From assembly GCF_949628215.1 (NCBI RefSeq), contig NC_134277.1, positions 55,066,918 to 55,130,917 of the forward strand: a stretch of 64,000 nucleotides of DNA. Direction: 5' to 3'. The notes beneath the pieces are model-generated. The model searched no databases, had not been told where the DNA came from, and saw only the letters and a program-made list of their open reading frames with translations. The translations under genes and the position numbers were made by a program. Origin of the DNA: Phalacrocorax aristotelis (taxonomy: Eukaryota; Chordata; Aves; Suliformes; Phalacrocoracidae). Below are positions 48,441-61,740 of this stretch, in pieces. The stretch's first letter is position 1. Each line of letters begins with the position of its first letter.

Positions 48441-50334
48441 GCGGTCTTTTTGGGGTAATAAATCATTGTGCAGTGGAAGGGAAATACGTCCTGTCCCATT
48501 TCATTCCACATAAAAATTTAATGTACTCATTGAAGAAAATATATATTAAAAAAACCTACCCTGATAGCTCTGCTTCTACTGATGAGTCCCCTACAGAAAG
48601 GTATGATTGTAAGGCAGCTTTCACATCTCCAGCAAATGCCATCACTAAGGTGCCTGTTAGCAATTTAATTATCACATTATGAGCTCCAGGAAAAGCCAGT
48701 TTGCTGTGCTGCAGGCTGTGACTCTGAGCTCCGTAGTTCACACATTTTGCAGCAAATGCTGTTTATACATACATGAAAGATAATCTGGAGGAAAGCATTC
48801 GGTTTGCTCTACCTGAATGGACTGCTAAAGCTTGCGTTCAAATCCCAGGAAGCTGGGGCTGCTAAAACCATCATGACTATATATGCTTTAGTCCTGCAGC
48901 CTCACTGGATCACATTTGAATGGGTTGTCAGGAAGAATGACAAGTAGCTGAAGAAGAAATTGCTTGCAGAGCCCTTCTCTGGCCTTGAATTTTACTTTGG
49001 CTCTGATTCATTTCAACACGGAACCTTCGATTCCCAGCCAGTGCCACTGCTCCCTCGCATCCCTCACCTCCCCAGCACACCCCAGGAACAGTGAGCGTGA
49101 CTCCATTGCCCCCTTGCTGGTGGTCTGCCCAGCGCCACAGGATCTGTGGTCTTCCTTTCCCAGAGTGACGTCTTGGAGGTGCAGAGAGTTCCCCACACTG
49201 ACTTCACACCCCAGCAATAGCATGCAGGGCGGCATGCTGGTGGAGCCTCGGGTACCACAGACTGTCAGTGTGTGGATGTCATTGTGTCGGGTGGCTCAGC
49301 TTATTCTGTGTCTTCCTCCCTAAAAGAAGGACAGGAGAAAAGCATCCCCGTAGCATTACAAACCCACCAGCACCTGGCTGTGAAAAGAGAGTCACTGTGT
49401 CCCCTCATTGTATGGAGCTACACCAACTCACTGCAATGCTACGGTGCACAGTTCATCACAGGCATCCTGGGAGCCAAGGGCTTTCCCAAGAGGTTTAGAA
49501 AGGCGTTAAGCAAAGTGTGTCCCCTTATGTCACACAGGTTAAGGCTAGCTAGAAATGCAGCATCTCCCACTGTTCTCAGGTTCCTTCATCCTCCACTTGC
49601 TTACTTTTCACTGGTTTATGCCATCATTTCAATAAATGAGAGATGTTCACAGATCATTTTATTGAGAGTTTGAATGTGATCAAGTGGGTTAATCTGCCTC
49701 AGAGATAGGCTGAAAACCAGATAAAGACATTCTAAAAGTCAACAGCTATCTTCTTGTATCTCTGAGATTCAGGCATCTCATATGTAAAAAGTCTTCTGAT
49801 ATTAAAAAATATGAAAAAGCCTTAGCAGAATTTTTGCTTTATGTTTTAAATTATTGGGTTTAAATTGAAACAATAAATAAGGTTTACAGGTAATTAAATT
49901 CCAAGAGCCTTTATCATGCTAGGTTTAACCAGAACTTGAACTGTTTATTTTTCTCATAGTTTGGAACCCTAGGATAAGTTCTTATTTCTTTATCTTTCCT
50001 ATCCAAACACTGGAATAAGATACTGTTGAACTGATAATCTGAAGTCCTGTGACTTAGGTTCGGGGAAAGAGAGGAAACTAAAAAAAAACCTAAAATAACT
50101 GAAATTGACCAGCCTGTTTATGGAACAGCCAAAGATAAAATTTATTTTTTAAAAATTGTCACCTTTGCTTGAAATACTAATATACACTAATGGCTATGTC
50201 ATTTAACATGCAATTGAAAATATTTATTTAAAAGCAAACCACCTTTGTGATCTTTGGGATCCGAATTGTTTGTTATATAGTACAGTCCTCCCTACCTGCC
50301 GTGAGTTTTGGCTGATATTTAAAAAAACAGCTTC
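48441..50334. other. non-coding stretch
   Basis: 48.9-49.7 kb is G+C-richer and includes a CRE-like TGACGTC core near 49,165. A 133-codon plus-strand frame there (49,272-49,673) has no recognisable domain. The remainder is AT-rich with nothing specific. Confidence 0.4.
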
Positions 50335-50354
50335 TTTTTTTTTTAAAAAAAAAA
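50335..50354. repeat. perfect T10A10 palindrome
   Basis: Ten T followed by ten A, fully self-complementary, flanked by CTTC and CCCT. Low complexity. Confidence 0.9.
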
Positions 50355-52673
50355 CCCTACAAGTTTTCAGAGATTAATATGTAAAGATTTTGACAAAACT
50401 CCACAGGTAACTCTTTAATAATGAATAGTTACGAGACAGTAATGGGACTTTGTTCTGGTTGTCTGTAGCGTTCTTTAAAGAGTTACATTTAAATCATAAT
50501 TGCACTGGGACATGAGATATAACTTAAGACATTTGACAAAGTCTCTAGACCCTTTGATGGGTTAGCTTCAATTAGAAAACTTCAACAGCACATTCATCTT
50601 TTGCAAATTGCAGTAAGCTTCCTCATGGCAGGCACTGTGAACAAAATAATCTTTTTTTTTTTTTTAATTGTGTTCATAAAATAGCTAAGAAAATTTTGTC
50701 CATACTTATTTCTAAAGAACTTTGTCTTGATTCAGAATTCTTACAGAAAAAAAGTGATCCTAATAAAAATTCCATCATGATAGTCTATGTTTATTCCCTT
50801 TCAATTACTTCTGGCTGATATTTATTCTCCTGTCAGGGCTGTGAAATTAAGACTTTTCTTAACATATAGGACAGCAAGACCCATTTGGCATCCAAGATGA
50901 AACCCAGATGAGTGTTAAGATTGACAGTGTTTTCACCCTTGTAATTAGCTATTCACACAAATGGGGTTTTAGTTTGCACTTATGCTTGGAACATGGCACT
51001 TCTTCGTACAGAGAGCAGCATTCAGATGTTAACATATTCACTTTTGGTTTTTTGTTGGCAAGTAGACCAGTGTACTCGCTATTGACTTCTGTTAGCGTTT
51101 TGCTATATATATTATTCGCTATTTATTAGTGCCCTATTTAAGAAGAATTTAACATGAGCAAAACTCAAACAAGAACTACACTGATGTCCCTTTCCTTCGC
51201 CCTGCTCTGGAGGAGGACGGCACTTGCCTAAAGTCACTCTGCTGCTTCCCAGTGAATGCTTTCCGCATGCGTAACACTGGGGCACTGCATTCCAGCACCC
51301 TTTTTTTTAAGGGTTAAAGGCCCCCCTCCATTGCTGGGGGAAGGATGGGTGGCCCCAGTGCAACAGAACGCGTACCAAGCTGAGCTAATTTGCAGCCTTG
51401 TCCTCGGTTGCACAGTGATTCAGTGATGTCTGGAGGAAGGGCACAGAAGTAGGAAACCTTATGGCAGTACAGCAACCGTTGCCAGAAATTCATCAAGGAT
51501 TATGATGCGTTCTGAACAAGGTCCTGTTCATTCTAAATGGAAGAATAAAAGGCTCAGTGATGGAAAAGGAGGCAAAAGAACAGCTAATACATCTCTGTTT
51601 TGCTAGATCTGAGATGCAACTGATTTTTTAAATACATATTAAGAGTTTTAAACAGAAAAAAAAACCCAAAATAAAGCATCCTAAATGGACTGCACTTAAT
51701 ATGTACTTCGGCTAGAGAGCTCTCTGCCACAAGAAGTGGATTTCAGAAATGTATGTTTGCAAAAAGGAATCGATATGCATATCAGAGTTACCATAATTAA
51801 TTACAATAACGTTTTTGGGTCATGCTTCAGGGCTCACAGAATTCAGCAACTGTTAGAGAACGGGCTGAGACTTAACAAGGGTAATCTCTTTTTAACCTTC
51901 ATGTACACACTTTAGGGGTCTCTTTTCGGCAATGGCTATCGCCAGAAAATAAATATGAGATGAGATTGATCTCAGGTCTAAATAAACAGGAAAAATTCCT
52001 GTGTTCTCTGCTGTGGACTATATCCCTACACGGTCCTTCCTCTTGTGGGAATGGATGGCTTTTGGCAGTTGATTTAGTCTCTTTCCTAATTCTTTTTAAG
52101 GTTAGAATAAAAAGGGGATGAAAAAAAGATAAGGAAAACTAGATCCCTTGAGCAAAAGAGATGGCATAATACACAAGGTCTTTTGCACCAAAAAAATTCG
52201 TTAATATTTTTCATCTCTTTAGAAACAATTGCATCTACAATGGACAAGAGGACAACTATCAGGCTAGATTAAAATGAAGATTACATATAAAATCACTGGG
52301 GGAAAAAAAGAACAGACTAATGGTGGAGAAAAGGCACAGAGAAGCCCTAAAGGCAAACAATAGAATGGATAAGCATGGTAACTGCAAACCACCTAAGCAA
52401 AAAATAAAAATAACGATTGGAGGGATAGCAGTAAAATGGGATAATCATTTGTCTATACTGAAACTCCATGACTGCAGCTCTTTGCCTCCAGGCACTCCAA
52501 GCACAAATATGTCTTCTCACCCAAGTGGTAAGATATCTAGAGAAGCAAACTAAGACTGCTGTTCATCTCTCTTAGAGGAGTGGAGAGATGCCTCCCTCTC
52601 TGCTCTCACATCGATGCAGCACCATCACCACAGCTCAGAGAGGGCAGCTGTGTGGGGAACCAGACTTGAGGCT
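50355..52673. other. non-coding stretch
   Basis: AT-rich unique sequence. A small splice-like pair near 52.49-52.53 kb is too short to call. Nothing else is seen. Confidence 0.45.
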
Positions 52674-52796
52674 GGGCGGGGGGGATATGGTGATATATAA
52701 AAACAGCGGGAGCCCAGGGCTCGGACGCTGCAGTTGCAGCTGCCCAGGAAGGCAACAGCAACAAGCATCTCTGATGCAAATCAAAGTGTGAAGCAG
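52674..52796 (+). promoter_or_regulatory. TATA plus GC-box promoter-like site with first-exon donor
   Basis: An Sp1-type GC box GGGCGGGGGGG (52,674-52,684) is followed ten bases later by a TATA box TATATAAAAA (52,694-52,703). Initiation would be expected near 52,720-52,730 (CTCGGACG). The following sequence has several CAG words and ends in AAGCAG/GTCAGT, a usable donor at 52,797, which would give a short untranslated first exon. No coding region of a known gene was found downstream, so a long non-coding RNA or a distant gene is possible. Evidence is motif spacing only. Confidence 0.4.
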
Positions 52797-54289
52797 GTCA
52801 GTGCTTCAGGGCTGGGGACTTCCACTGGTTCAAGTCAGAAAAGTGGAATGGAACCACCACATCCCTACTGGAGATAAAAAGATCTGGCTTACTCTCTTCT
52901 ACCCTACTTCAAAGTCCTTCGCTCACCTTTGTTGTAGGATACTTCACTGTACTACACCGAGGCAGAAACGCTGACCCTGCTGTAGGACAGGTTAAAATGG
53001 ACTTGTGGTTGCAAGGCACGCTGAGATTGTTAAAGCTAAACCAAAGTCAGAGTATTCTTCCAGTGAGTTATTCCCAAACTTCCATGTTTATTTTCAATCC
53101 CAGCCATGACGAAATGTTGTGATATTTGGTTGATATACTCCCTAACAGTATTTTCAACCAAAAAGTTACCTTTAAATTTCAGAAGCTGAACATTTTCAGC
53201 TTTGATGTACAAAGTATGAAACAACAGCTCATTGCCAGACACTTAAAACAGAGAAATGCCTATTTCTCCGATGACACTGGGTGTTGTGGGAGTTTTTCCT
53301 CAGGAGCAAATGCCCCCTGCAAGCCCAGCTTCCTGCTCTGGCTGCACATCGTGGTACGGAGAGATGGTTGTTCAGAGATAGGATTGCTCTGCACCCTGGC
53401 AAACACGTTATGGCCACAGAACAAAAGCCATAAAGAAGAACTGGGACTCACAATGCAGCTCCCATGCCTCAATATGACTTCTAGGACAGGACACATTGAT
53501 GTTTAAATGACTAGGGAAATATACCTTTTGGGGTAGCCTAACAAACAGATTATTCCTGTTGGGATTTATTGACCCCACGAAGGGCTGGTTTTGGCTGTCT
53601 GATCAGATGAAACACGCCCATGAAAATTCTGATTTATGAGAACAGCTTTATAAAGAGGAAATTGTTCTGGCAAAGGCTTTCCAACCAGCTCTAGTCTTGG
53701 CCCTGTGAAGACTTACAGTGGAATTCGATTTGTCTAACACAAGCCACCAAAAAAATTGTCTTTCCTAAGCAGGTTGTCTAACACACACACAGAGTTAGTG
53801 GAAAGTAGTGGAAGGTGATTCACTGCACTTACTTCGTTTAGACATCCCAGGAGAAGATGGTGCCTCCTCTTCCCAGTCTCTAAAAGCAAGCTTAGACGGG
53901 TGGCTTTCCCTCAGGCAGCTATTAGGCAGTAAGCTGGGGGTGTGCGATTCCTTGCACAGCTTCACATGTATGTGCAGGGTTGGTATTAATTGCCCATCCA
54001 ACCTGATGCTGGTGCTGAGTGAAGTCCACCTGGAGCTCAGCTCAGTGAGAAGCCCATATGCTCATTTTCATCTTTAGCATCACCATGGTTGCATGCGTCT
54101 GCCTGTGCAAAAGAAATAATGTTTTGGGCTCTGTAATATTAAGTTGCAGAGACCTGAAGCTATGGCATGAAATATGTTGCTGGGAGCAAAGGTTGCAGCA
54201 GCCTAAGGTGACAGGAATCTTTTTGTTTCCTTATCAGAAAAACAGTCACTGAAAATGGGACTGACAGATTTGGAATAAACTTTTGATAG
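52797..54289. other. non-coding stretch downstream of the promoter-like site
   Basis: No recognisable coding exon. A 126-codon plus-strand frame (53,126-53,506) has no domain. A short CA run lies near 53,782. Confidence 0.4.
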
Positions 54290-54352
54290 GATTTTAAATG
54301 TCCTGGTAGTCCTAGAGGTCTTTTCTAACCTTAAGAATTCTATAATTCTATG
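54290..54352 (+). mobile_element. CR1 LINE 3' end fragment
   Basis: The typical CR1 3' tail is visible: GAGGTCTTTTCTAACCTTAAG followed by the octamer repeats ATTCTATA ATTCTATG (54,337-54,352). CR1 elements end in such octamers instead of poly(A) and are the dominant LINE of birds and crocodilians. Only about 60 bases are recognisable, the usual extreme 5' truncation. Confidence 0.85.
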
Positions 54353-56340
54353 GCTTGACCACGCTGCCTATACTGTTTAGGCAGCTCAAAATCAAAGTCT
54401 TGAAATAAGTGTACTAGTACTTAAATAAAGAAAAAAAGACTCCTGATCGATAAAAATCCCTAAAAAAAAAAAAAAATCAACTAGGGTTTTGGGAGGATTC
54501 TTACATGTTTAAAAAGATTTGCTTTGGGAGAAAAGCATTTTTTTTTCTTGTTACTAACTGATTATGAATTTTTAGTTCCTCTTTTAATTTCTCATCGGAA
54601 TTACCCTCTAATATAAAGACCAGAATGAAATCTGGTTTTGTATGCAGTTTTTTAACATTCACTACCTAGCTCACTTAGTGAAAAACTGAATTAAAATGCT
54701 GGCTTTCAGTTAAATCATTTTTTAATCAGTTAATTTATAATTATTATTCTTTTTTAGCATTTTACTTATCCAGGATCAAATCTTAGCTTTGAGCAGTAAC
54801 ACAATGGGAACTATGAAGTTTAAGTTTGGAGCCAATTCTTAAATCCCTTTTCCTATATAAAGCATGTAAATTCACACTTTTTATTCTGCAAGAGCAGACC
54901 CACATACGTGTTATATTCAACTATAGCTTTACATAAACAGAGGCTAAATAAAGCATTAGCGTACAAGATGCCATCTGACCAAGGTAAAGGTTTCTTGACC
55001 GTACACTTAAAAGATGCCATTTAAACATCTGACTTCCTTGAAAATGAATTGTTCAGTTTCTCTGGAATAGAAGAAGCAGCACAGTCAGGTCTGGGTGGAT
55101 TTTATCAGACTGCAAACTAGCTGTGCTCTAAGTAGAAAAATACTTGGGTTGGATCAGGCTGGAGAGGAACAGAAAAATCTTTACACTGTGCTGCGTTACC
55201 AATAGAACATTCACATGCTCCATAGACAGCAATGTCCCTGACCTTTCTTTTTTTCTGCTCCGTCCTCAGTCTGTCCTATTCTAGCTCACACCACCTTTGC
55301 CCCAGATAAACAATAATCAGTACCATCACTCTTGCCTCAATCTATCACAGCTAAGAGATTTCAGAAGGCAATTGGCCTAGCTGGAAAAAAACATCAAAAT
55401 GGAAAATATATGCATACCTAGGAAACGTTTTGTTTGTACTTGGGACTTGGACACATCAGGCTCTTGCGTGTTTCTTTAGCCACCTGAACACCCTTTTTTC
55501 CTAATCACTTGCAGATATAAACTGGGCTCTGTGCACATGGTAGCGGTGTACATGGCATCACAGCAATATTCACAGCATCCACCGCTGGGAACTTGTCCCT
55601 TACGGCTTCAGTCAGGAACAGATGTTTTAAGTACATAGTTTGAATAGAAGTTTCTTTACTTTCCTTTGAGGTTGAAGAATAAAACTGTTTTGCTCCGCAA
55701 TCTTCTCATTACTTAAAAGTTAGAATTAGGTCAATGGGAAGGGCATACATGGGTGTGGGTTAGATCTGGAGACCAAAATCTGCTGAGCTCTCAGACTATT
55801 TCCCACTGTACGTCTGACTCACCATGGGAACCTGCGTGATAGCTCCTCCATCTATGAAACACTGATATGAACTCACTGAACCAGCAGGCACTGAAGCTTA
55901 ATTTCTGTATTGACAGTGCTGAGAGATCTTTATTTACCACATGCTGCAAGAAGTGCAAAGTAACTTTCACAGTACCAAAAGTAAAAGCAAGTAAAGGGGA
56001 TTTCTCTTGCACATTTCTGCTAAGAAGTCCTCAGTGCTTTGAGTATCTTTTCTAGCCACTGGTGGGATTTCACCATTTTAAACATAACACACACACAAGT
56101 TCCAAGTTTTTATTCCGCAATGCTGCTTTTGCGCATAAACAGTTATTAACTTTGTATCAATGTCTCCGTGGATTAAACAGTCCCTAAGTACACATTGACA
56201 ACACGGTTCGTTATGGTTATGGACCCTTAACATTTAAAATGGGAGGGGAGGGAGGTTGCATGTGTGCGTATTCATCTCCTTGCTCCCTCTCTTTCACAAA
56301 CTATAAGGTTTAATAGCGTTTAACACTAGACCACAGCACT
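54353..56340. other. non-coding stretch
   Basis: AT-rich unique sequence with TTAAT-rich patches at 54.6-54.8 kb. No exon or transposon recognised. Confidence 0.45.
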
Positions 56341-56420
56341 TCTAAATTAATGATAGTCCTGCCAATTCTAATTGGTATTCTAATTAGTCTGACAATTCTA
56401 CTAATTAAGAACATTAAACT
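56341..56420. promoter_or_regulatory. candidate homeodomain-site array
   Basis: CTAATTGG (56,368-56,375), CTAATTAG (56,380-56,387) and CTAATTAA (56,401-56,408) sit 12 and 21 bases apart, close to one and two helical turns, in a region repeating AATTCTA. The arrangement suggests a homeodomain-bound enhancer or silencer. It could also be simple AT-rich duplication. Confidence 0.35.
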
Positions 56421-59400
56421 TTTTAACAAAGGCTATCTTTTTTGTGTTGTGTTTGGCAAAATGGAATTGAGGGTATAGGGGAGCCTGAACTGCTACTTTA
56501 AAGAATTGCTGATGATTAAAGAAAAAAAAAAAGATTTGGGGAGCATGTAGAAACATTTATGTATGGTAGTTAAATAACAAGAATAGGCTGTCTAAATTAT
56601 AGGATATAGCACATGATAGAGAAATGGATTAACAAAGTTAAAACTGCAAAACCCGAACACATGGCTGAAAGAGGTTTACTTTTTAGAAACTGATTTAGCC
56701 CAGGTGCTATAGGGATTTTGGTACAGTAGGCAAACTGAGACATTCCTTTGTTTGGAGAAAGCTCACATTTCTAAATTTGCTTTCCTTCACATATGAAATA
56801 AGATCAAAGAAAAACAAATGTGTTCCACAATGCAAATTTTTCAGTATATATTTGTTTCATATCAACTGAAATGTCTCATTTTGAAAAAAAAAAATTGCTC
56901 TGGTTTTGATTTTATATATTATATGTGCTTTTGAAAAGAAGTATCCTTTTGAATCCCTATGAAATGAATTACAGACCTTACTTTTCTTATTCTCACAATG
57001 AAACTTCATTTTAATGCACTTAATAGACAAAGTTTTATGCTGAACAGAATATGCAATCCCCTGAAAGAAAACATGCTTTATTTTCTGCCACTTTATGTTA
57101 CAAAGTCACACGGCAAAAATCTTGTTCATAATCAAGATCTCTGTTTCCACAGGAGTCAGAGCATTCGCACAGAGTCTTTGCAAAAAACTTATTGATGTTA
57201 GTTGGTGCTGCAAGAAGTGAATGAACAACAGACTGAATGGAAAGCATGGAAAGCAATATTTACCCCAAATTCCCCCAACCTGAACCTCACAGATTTTATT
57301 CTTCCAACACCCAGGCTTCAAGGCAGACTGCAGGAGCTCTGAATCTCTCAGGATTTGGCCCCATGCTGTAATGCCGGGTGTATTTCCTCCACCACTTCAC
57401 CAAATAACAATTGCACTGCCTGTATTCACACTTTTTGAGGGCTTAGAGGTATGGGAGAGACAACTATTCCAGTCATGATCTGCTGGTGACAGCAAATGTT
57501 CTCCACACAGCTGTCTTCAAAATTCATAGCAAAGTACCTTTTTGAAATAAATTTTACCTAGATGGCTTTGCATAGTGAGATGCCTTACAGGTCCAGCTGC
57601 AGAATGCAGAAGCCAGCAAGCTTGTCTAGGCAGAAAGTGCACTTCAAATTTCAACCCAAACCACGCATAAAACTCCTGAACACAAGAATGAGGCCCTGAA
57701 CATATTACAGTACACTCTTCAGAATGTATATATTTGAATACTTTGTAAAGAGCTTATTTTTTCTTTTCTGGTCACACTGCAGTAATAATGGATCAAACTG
57801 CAATAAGCATTTCTCCAAAAATAGCAATTGAATTAAAGATGATTACAAAGAGACCAAAATAAGGCCAGATACGTACTGGCTGACACTATGAACAATAGCA
57901 TGGGGCGGGGTGTGGGGGAGAAGGAAAAAGAAAAAGGATTCCTACCTTGCAAAAATATATGCATATTCAGTATTGTTTTTGCTGACCACTGACTATTTTA
58001 GCATTTTGCAAACTATGTCTTCTATGACCTTTTCCCATTACTTCAAGAGCTGAAAGGGTCAGGTCCCCAGTAAGACCACGCAAGCCAGGTAGAAAGTCAG
58101 CTTACATAGCAAGTAGCACAACAGAGGGGAAATGCAAGCAGGATTCAGGCTCCCTTCTTAGAAAAGGGAATTTGGCCAGAAAAAATGGCTTTTTGCCAAA
58201 CTTCCAGGTGCATTCTGGACATGATTGCTTTAAACTATTCAGGGATTCAAACTAGTCCTCAGCCAGCCCAAGGACTGAAAGGAAAACTCCAGGCTGCCAA
58301 AAGATACTACTCGATTTCTTTTGCACACACTGTAAGGTGAGGCCACTTTGCAGAGTGGTTACCTCCAAAAACAACACTGTGTGCTCAAGGCTGTGGCATG
58401 GAGCACTGATTTTTATGATGCCTGATGGCTGAGGAAGCTGGCAAGCTGTAGAGCTTACACAACTCCTTAGAGATTATGCAGACATAAGAGATGGAAAGAG
58501 ATGGAAATTACTGAAACCACTGTTTATTTCAGCTTGTACTTAAATACGATAAACTCACCTCTCCCTATGGCAGATGATGAGTTCATGTTGATTTTTGGCA
58601 AATTTTATTGACTGTTGTTAGACAATGCTGCTTCCTAGAGGATGTCCACAAATCTTACCAAAAACATCTATGCAGGTATGAGCAAAATCCTCTCTTGAGC
58701 TCTTCTTTCAGTTGTGTACTTGAAAAGAAGGGAACCATCGCTCTTTTCTTAATCTTTTCTTCTTTACTCTGTCCTAGGAAAATTTTGAGACTTGCAATGG
58801 GGATCTAAGAAATTTACAGCTTACAACATCAGAGTGTCCACTTGCCCGGGAAATTTGGTGAAAAACACATTAAAATGGGTTTTTATAAAGATGAGAAACA
58901 TCAATTACTCTAAAAGTAGATCTGCAGCTAGAGGTAACAGAATTGTTCATTCATCGCTGAAAAAAATGTCCTTTAAACATCAATTTTCCAAAATATTTTT
59001 TGAGAAAGATCATTGCAGCCCAATCTGAATTCAGCAGCATTTTACAGCTGAGCTGAAATTGGCTGTGCCTTTCACTTTCTCAGAAGCTTGGGGATTGAAT
59101 CCAGAAAACTGTTTTATAAAATCCCGTTCTATTTGCGGTCAAATTCTGCCACTGAATCTCCAGTACTGTCAGGGGGAAATTGATCCTGTGGGTAAAACAC
59201 CTCAAATGACCCAACTTCACTCTCAGCTGTGACAAGCTTTCTGTGTCCTGAGGTAAAATGTGGTCAAAATCCTCCAAAGAATATTACTGTCTACCTTCCA
59301 CTGCCTTCAAACCAGTGACGTTCCGTGTATCAGGAAAAAGCATGAAGGCTAGAGGATCTGGTGACTTGACATTCATCTAATCTACTTCTGAAAAATAATT

Positions 59401-60400
59401 TCTAGAGTGTTTAACAAATAGACATCAGATTCTTGATTACTCTTAATGTTTGCATCAGGCATTTTAAATCAGTGGAGCATGTTCGGGACCTGTGACATAA
59501 GATCCTTGTGCCTCCCTTTTCCTTCTGGAAAGCAGCATTTCCCTGCTGCATCAGAGTGTTATAAAGACATTTATTCTGACACTGGATTAGGTTTGTCTGT
59601 TTTGGTTGGTTGGGTTTTTTTTTAACTCGAAGTTATCCTTTTTGATAAGGAAAGATCTGCAGTAAGGTTTTAAGTACATCGATTATCACATGTTGTAGGT
59701 GCTGGTTGGCAATCACAGATGCTAGGAGGAGTCAAAAGGGTAATGCAGATTTGGGAAATGTGAGGGAGGCCGTAGTTCATTAACAGCTTGGGATGCCTGA
59801 TGGCACAGCAGTTTTTTTTTTTTTAATAGAAAATTTACTTCTCTTTATCAGACCAGTATCTTAGGAAGAGCCCTGTCCAAGGAGGGTTATAAATTCAGGT
59901 AATAGAAGGCAAGCCAAGAGGAGTGGATATTCCCATTACAGTAAGCCTGAGTCACCTGCCCTACACTTAGTATTATTTCATGAAAACAAGCAGTTCAGCT
60001 GAGGTGTGCTGTTAAGAAACTACCTGCATATTTGTACATAAAATAGGAGAATAGAGGTTTCATAGGCACCTGTAGCTCCATCATTTTCTACTGTCAGCTA
60101 TTCAACTTCTCAACTTTAATAATGTGCTTTCAAAATAGGTTTAAAGGATTTGTTATTTCTAAGGTCTTTTTTTTTTTTCCCTAAGATGTTCAGATAACAT
60201 TCAGCATGCTGCTAAAATTTGCCTGAGGAGGGCATGCAAAAGAAAGTAAATGATGATTCTTAGGAGCTTACAGCTCACCTGAACCTGGATAAAATTTCAT
60301 GGGGGTAAAGAAAAGTCATTTCTCTAGCCTGAGGGCTTTCTCCCTGCTGAGTTTCAAAGGTCTGCTGCAAATAATGGAAATGTCAGGGTTTCTCATAAAC
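56421..60400. other. non-coding stretch
   Basis: AT-rich unique sequence with several short A-runs and a doubled AGAGATGGAAA word near 58,490. No gene or transposon recognised. Confidence 0.45.
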
Positions 60401-60437
60401 TTTGTAAGGGGATCTTTTACAAAGCTCCCCTTACAAA
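60401..60437. repeat. perfect 12-bp inverted repeat with self-similar loop
   Basis: TTTGTAAGGGGA (60,401-60,412) and TCCCCTTACAAA (60,426-60,437) are exact reverse complements around a 13-base loop. The loop contains TTACAAAG, a second partner for the left arm, so two alternative stem-loops are possible. The structure is seen directly; a role as an RNA hairpin or binding palindrome is inference. Confidence 0.75.
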
Positions 60438-61639
60438 ACATCCTATAATGTCCTGGGAGGGAACTGTCCACCAGAAGTTGATGTTATTCGTAGGTTTTAT
60501 TCTGCACTTCCATCAAGTCAGTGTTAATTCAACTTCTCTGTTTCCTTGCATCTTGCATTTAATTTAGAGCATGCTGCATTGTCCTAAGCAAACTGCTCAT
60601 CTCAGCCTGTGCCTTCTGTAAGGCCATTCTGCTCTTCTGAGTTGGCGCCATCACCACATGCTCAGAGCGCCCACTGCTTCCCAGAGGGGCTCTGCCCCAG
60701 CACTGCCTCACCACGTAGGGCTCAGTGCATTGTCATTCGCTGTGCAACTGATAATCCTCTCACAGTGAGAAGGCTGCAGGAAGGAAGAAAAAGTATCAGG
60801 AACACCCTCATGGGTGACCTAGGGAGAATATTCCACCAAATGCCTCTTGCTGGGGGAGATTTGCAGCAGGGAAAGGAAAGCAACCCATCAACCTCAGAGA
60901 TTTTACAAGGAAGGAGTGCCTCTGGTTTATGGAAGAAGAAGCGTGCATCATAGCCATGGGGTCTGTTTGTGGAAGGGGAAGCTGTGCAGGTCTCTTCTGG
61001 GGTCATGCGCACCCACACTACCTCTTCTAGAAGGGAATGGCTGCCAGGTCCATCCCAAGGAGCACACTTTGATGGGGACAGAGACGTTCTCAGAATAGGA
61101 AGACAGAGGAAGCATGCCTGTGAGTTCATTCTAGGCGCTGGCAGGAAAAAGGAAAAAAAAAAGCAACAACACTAACTAGCTGTTTGACAGAGATTGCCTT
61201 TAAAGAGTAGACGCCGATCAGCAGCATCAGGGTGGGTGCTACAGCCAAAGGTCCCTGCTGCAGCCTCTAAAGGCTGCCAAACTTACTGATCTCAAAGCAT
61301 CCCCAATGTATGGTAGCAGAGAGTGTGACAACCCCAGTAATCAAGTCCGAATGAAAAAAAACCCGATTTCTCAGATGTACCATAAGGTTGCTTCACACCA
61401 CAAAGCAATATAATGATCTTAGCCCCCTGCAGTTTCAAGAAGTGACACAGCTACGTGACTAGTCTGACTAGAGCATTTTTACCCAGGGAGAGAAGTACCT
61501 TAAATCCCACATTCCTGCAGGGTACATATCACCTTCTAATCTGGTAATAAAACTTCCAGGGTACACTGTGCCATTACTTTTCTAGTTAGAACATATTTAA
61601 TTTATTTTTTAAAAAAATTATTTTCCATCGTAAGATTAT
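60438..61639. other. non-coding stretch
   Basis: 60.6-61.2 kb is G+C-richer and carries overlapping frames of 80-135 codons on both strands, none with a recognisable domain. No splice-bounded exon was called. Confidence 0.4.
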
Positions 61640-61740
61640 TTGGTCCCACCCTCTCTCAACTGATTTACATTAGTGTAAGCCAGGAGTAGCTCAAAATTAA
61701 TAGGATTATGCCAAATGTATGTCATAACTAAATCAGACCC
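61640..61740. mobile_element. ancient MITE-like repeat fragment
   Basis: The words ACTGATTTACATTAGTGTAA, GCCAGGAGTAGCTC and AACTAAATCAGACCC follow a palindromic amniote repeat that I recall as TGATTTACACCAGTGTAA with CAGGAGTAACTCC and a GAATCAGGCCC end. It is decayed and imperfect. Family name not assigned. Confidence 0.4.
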
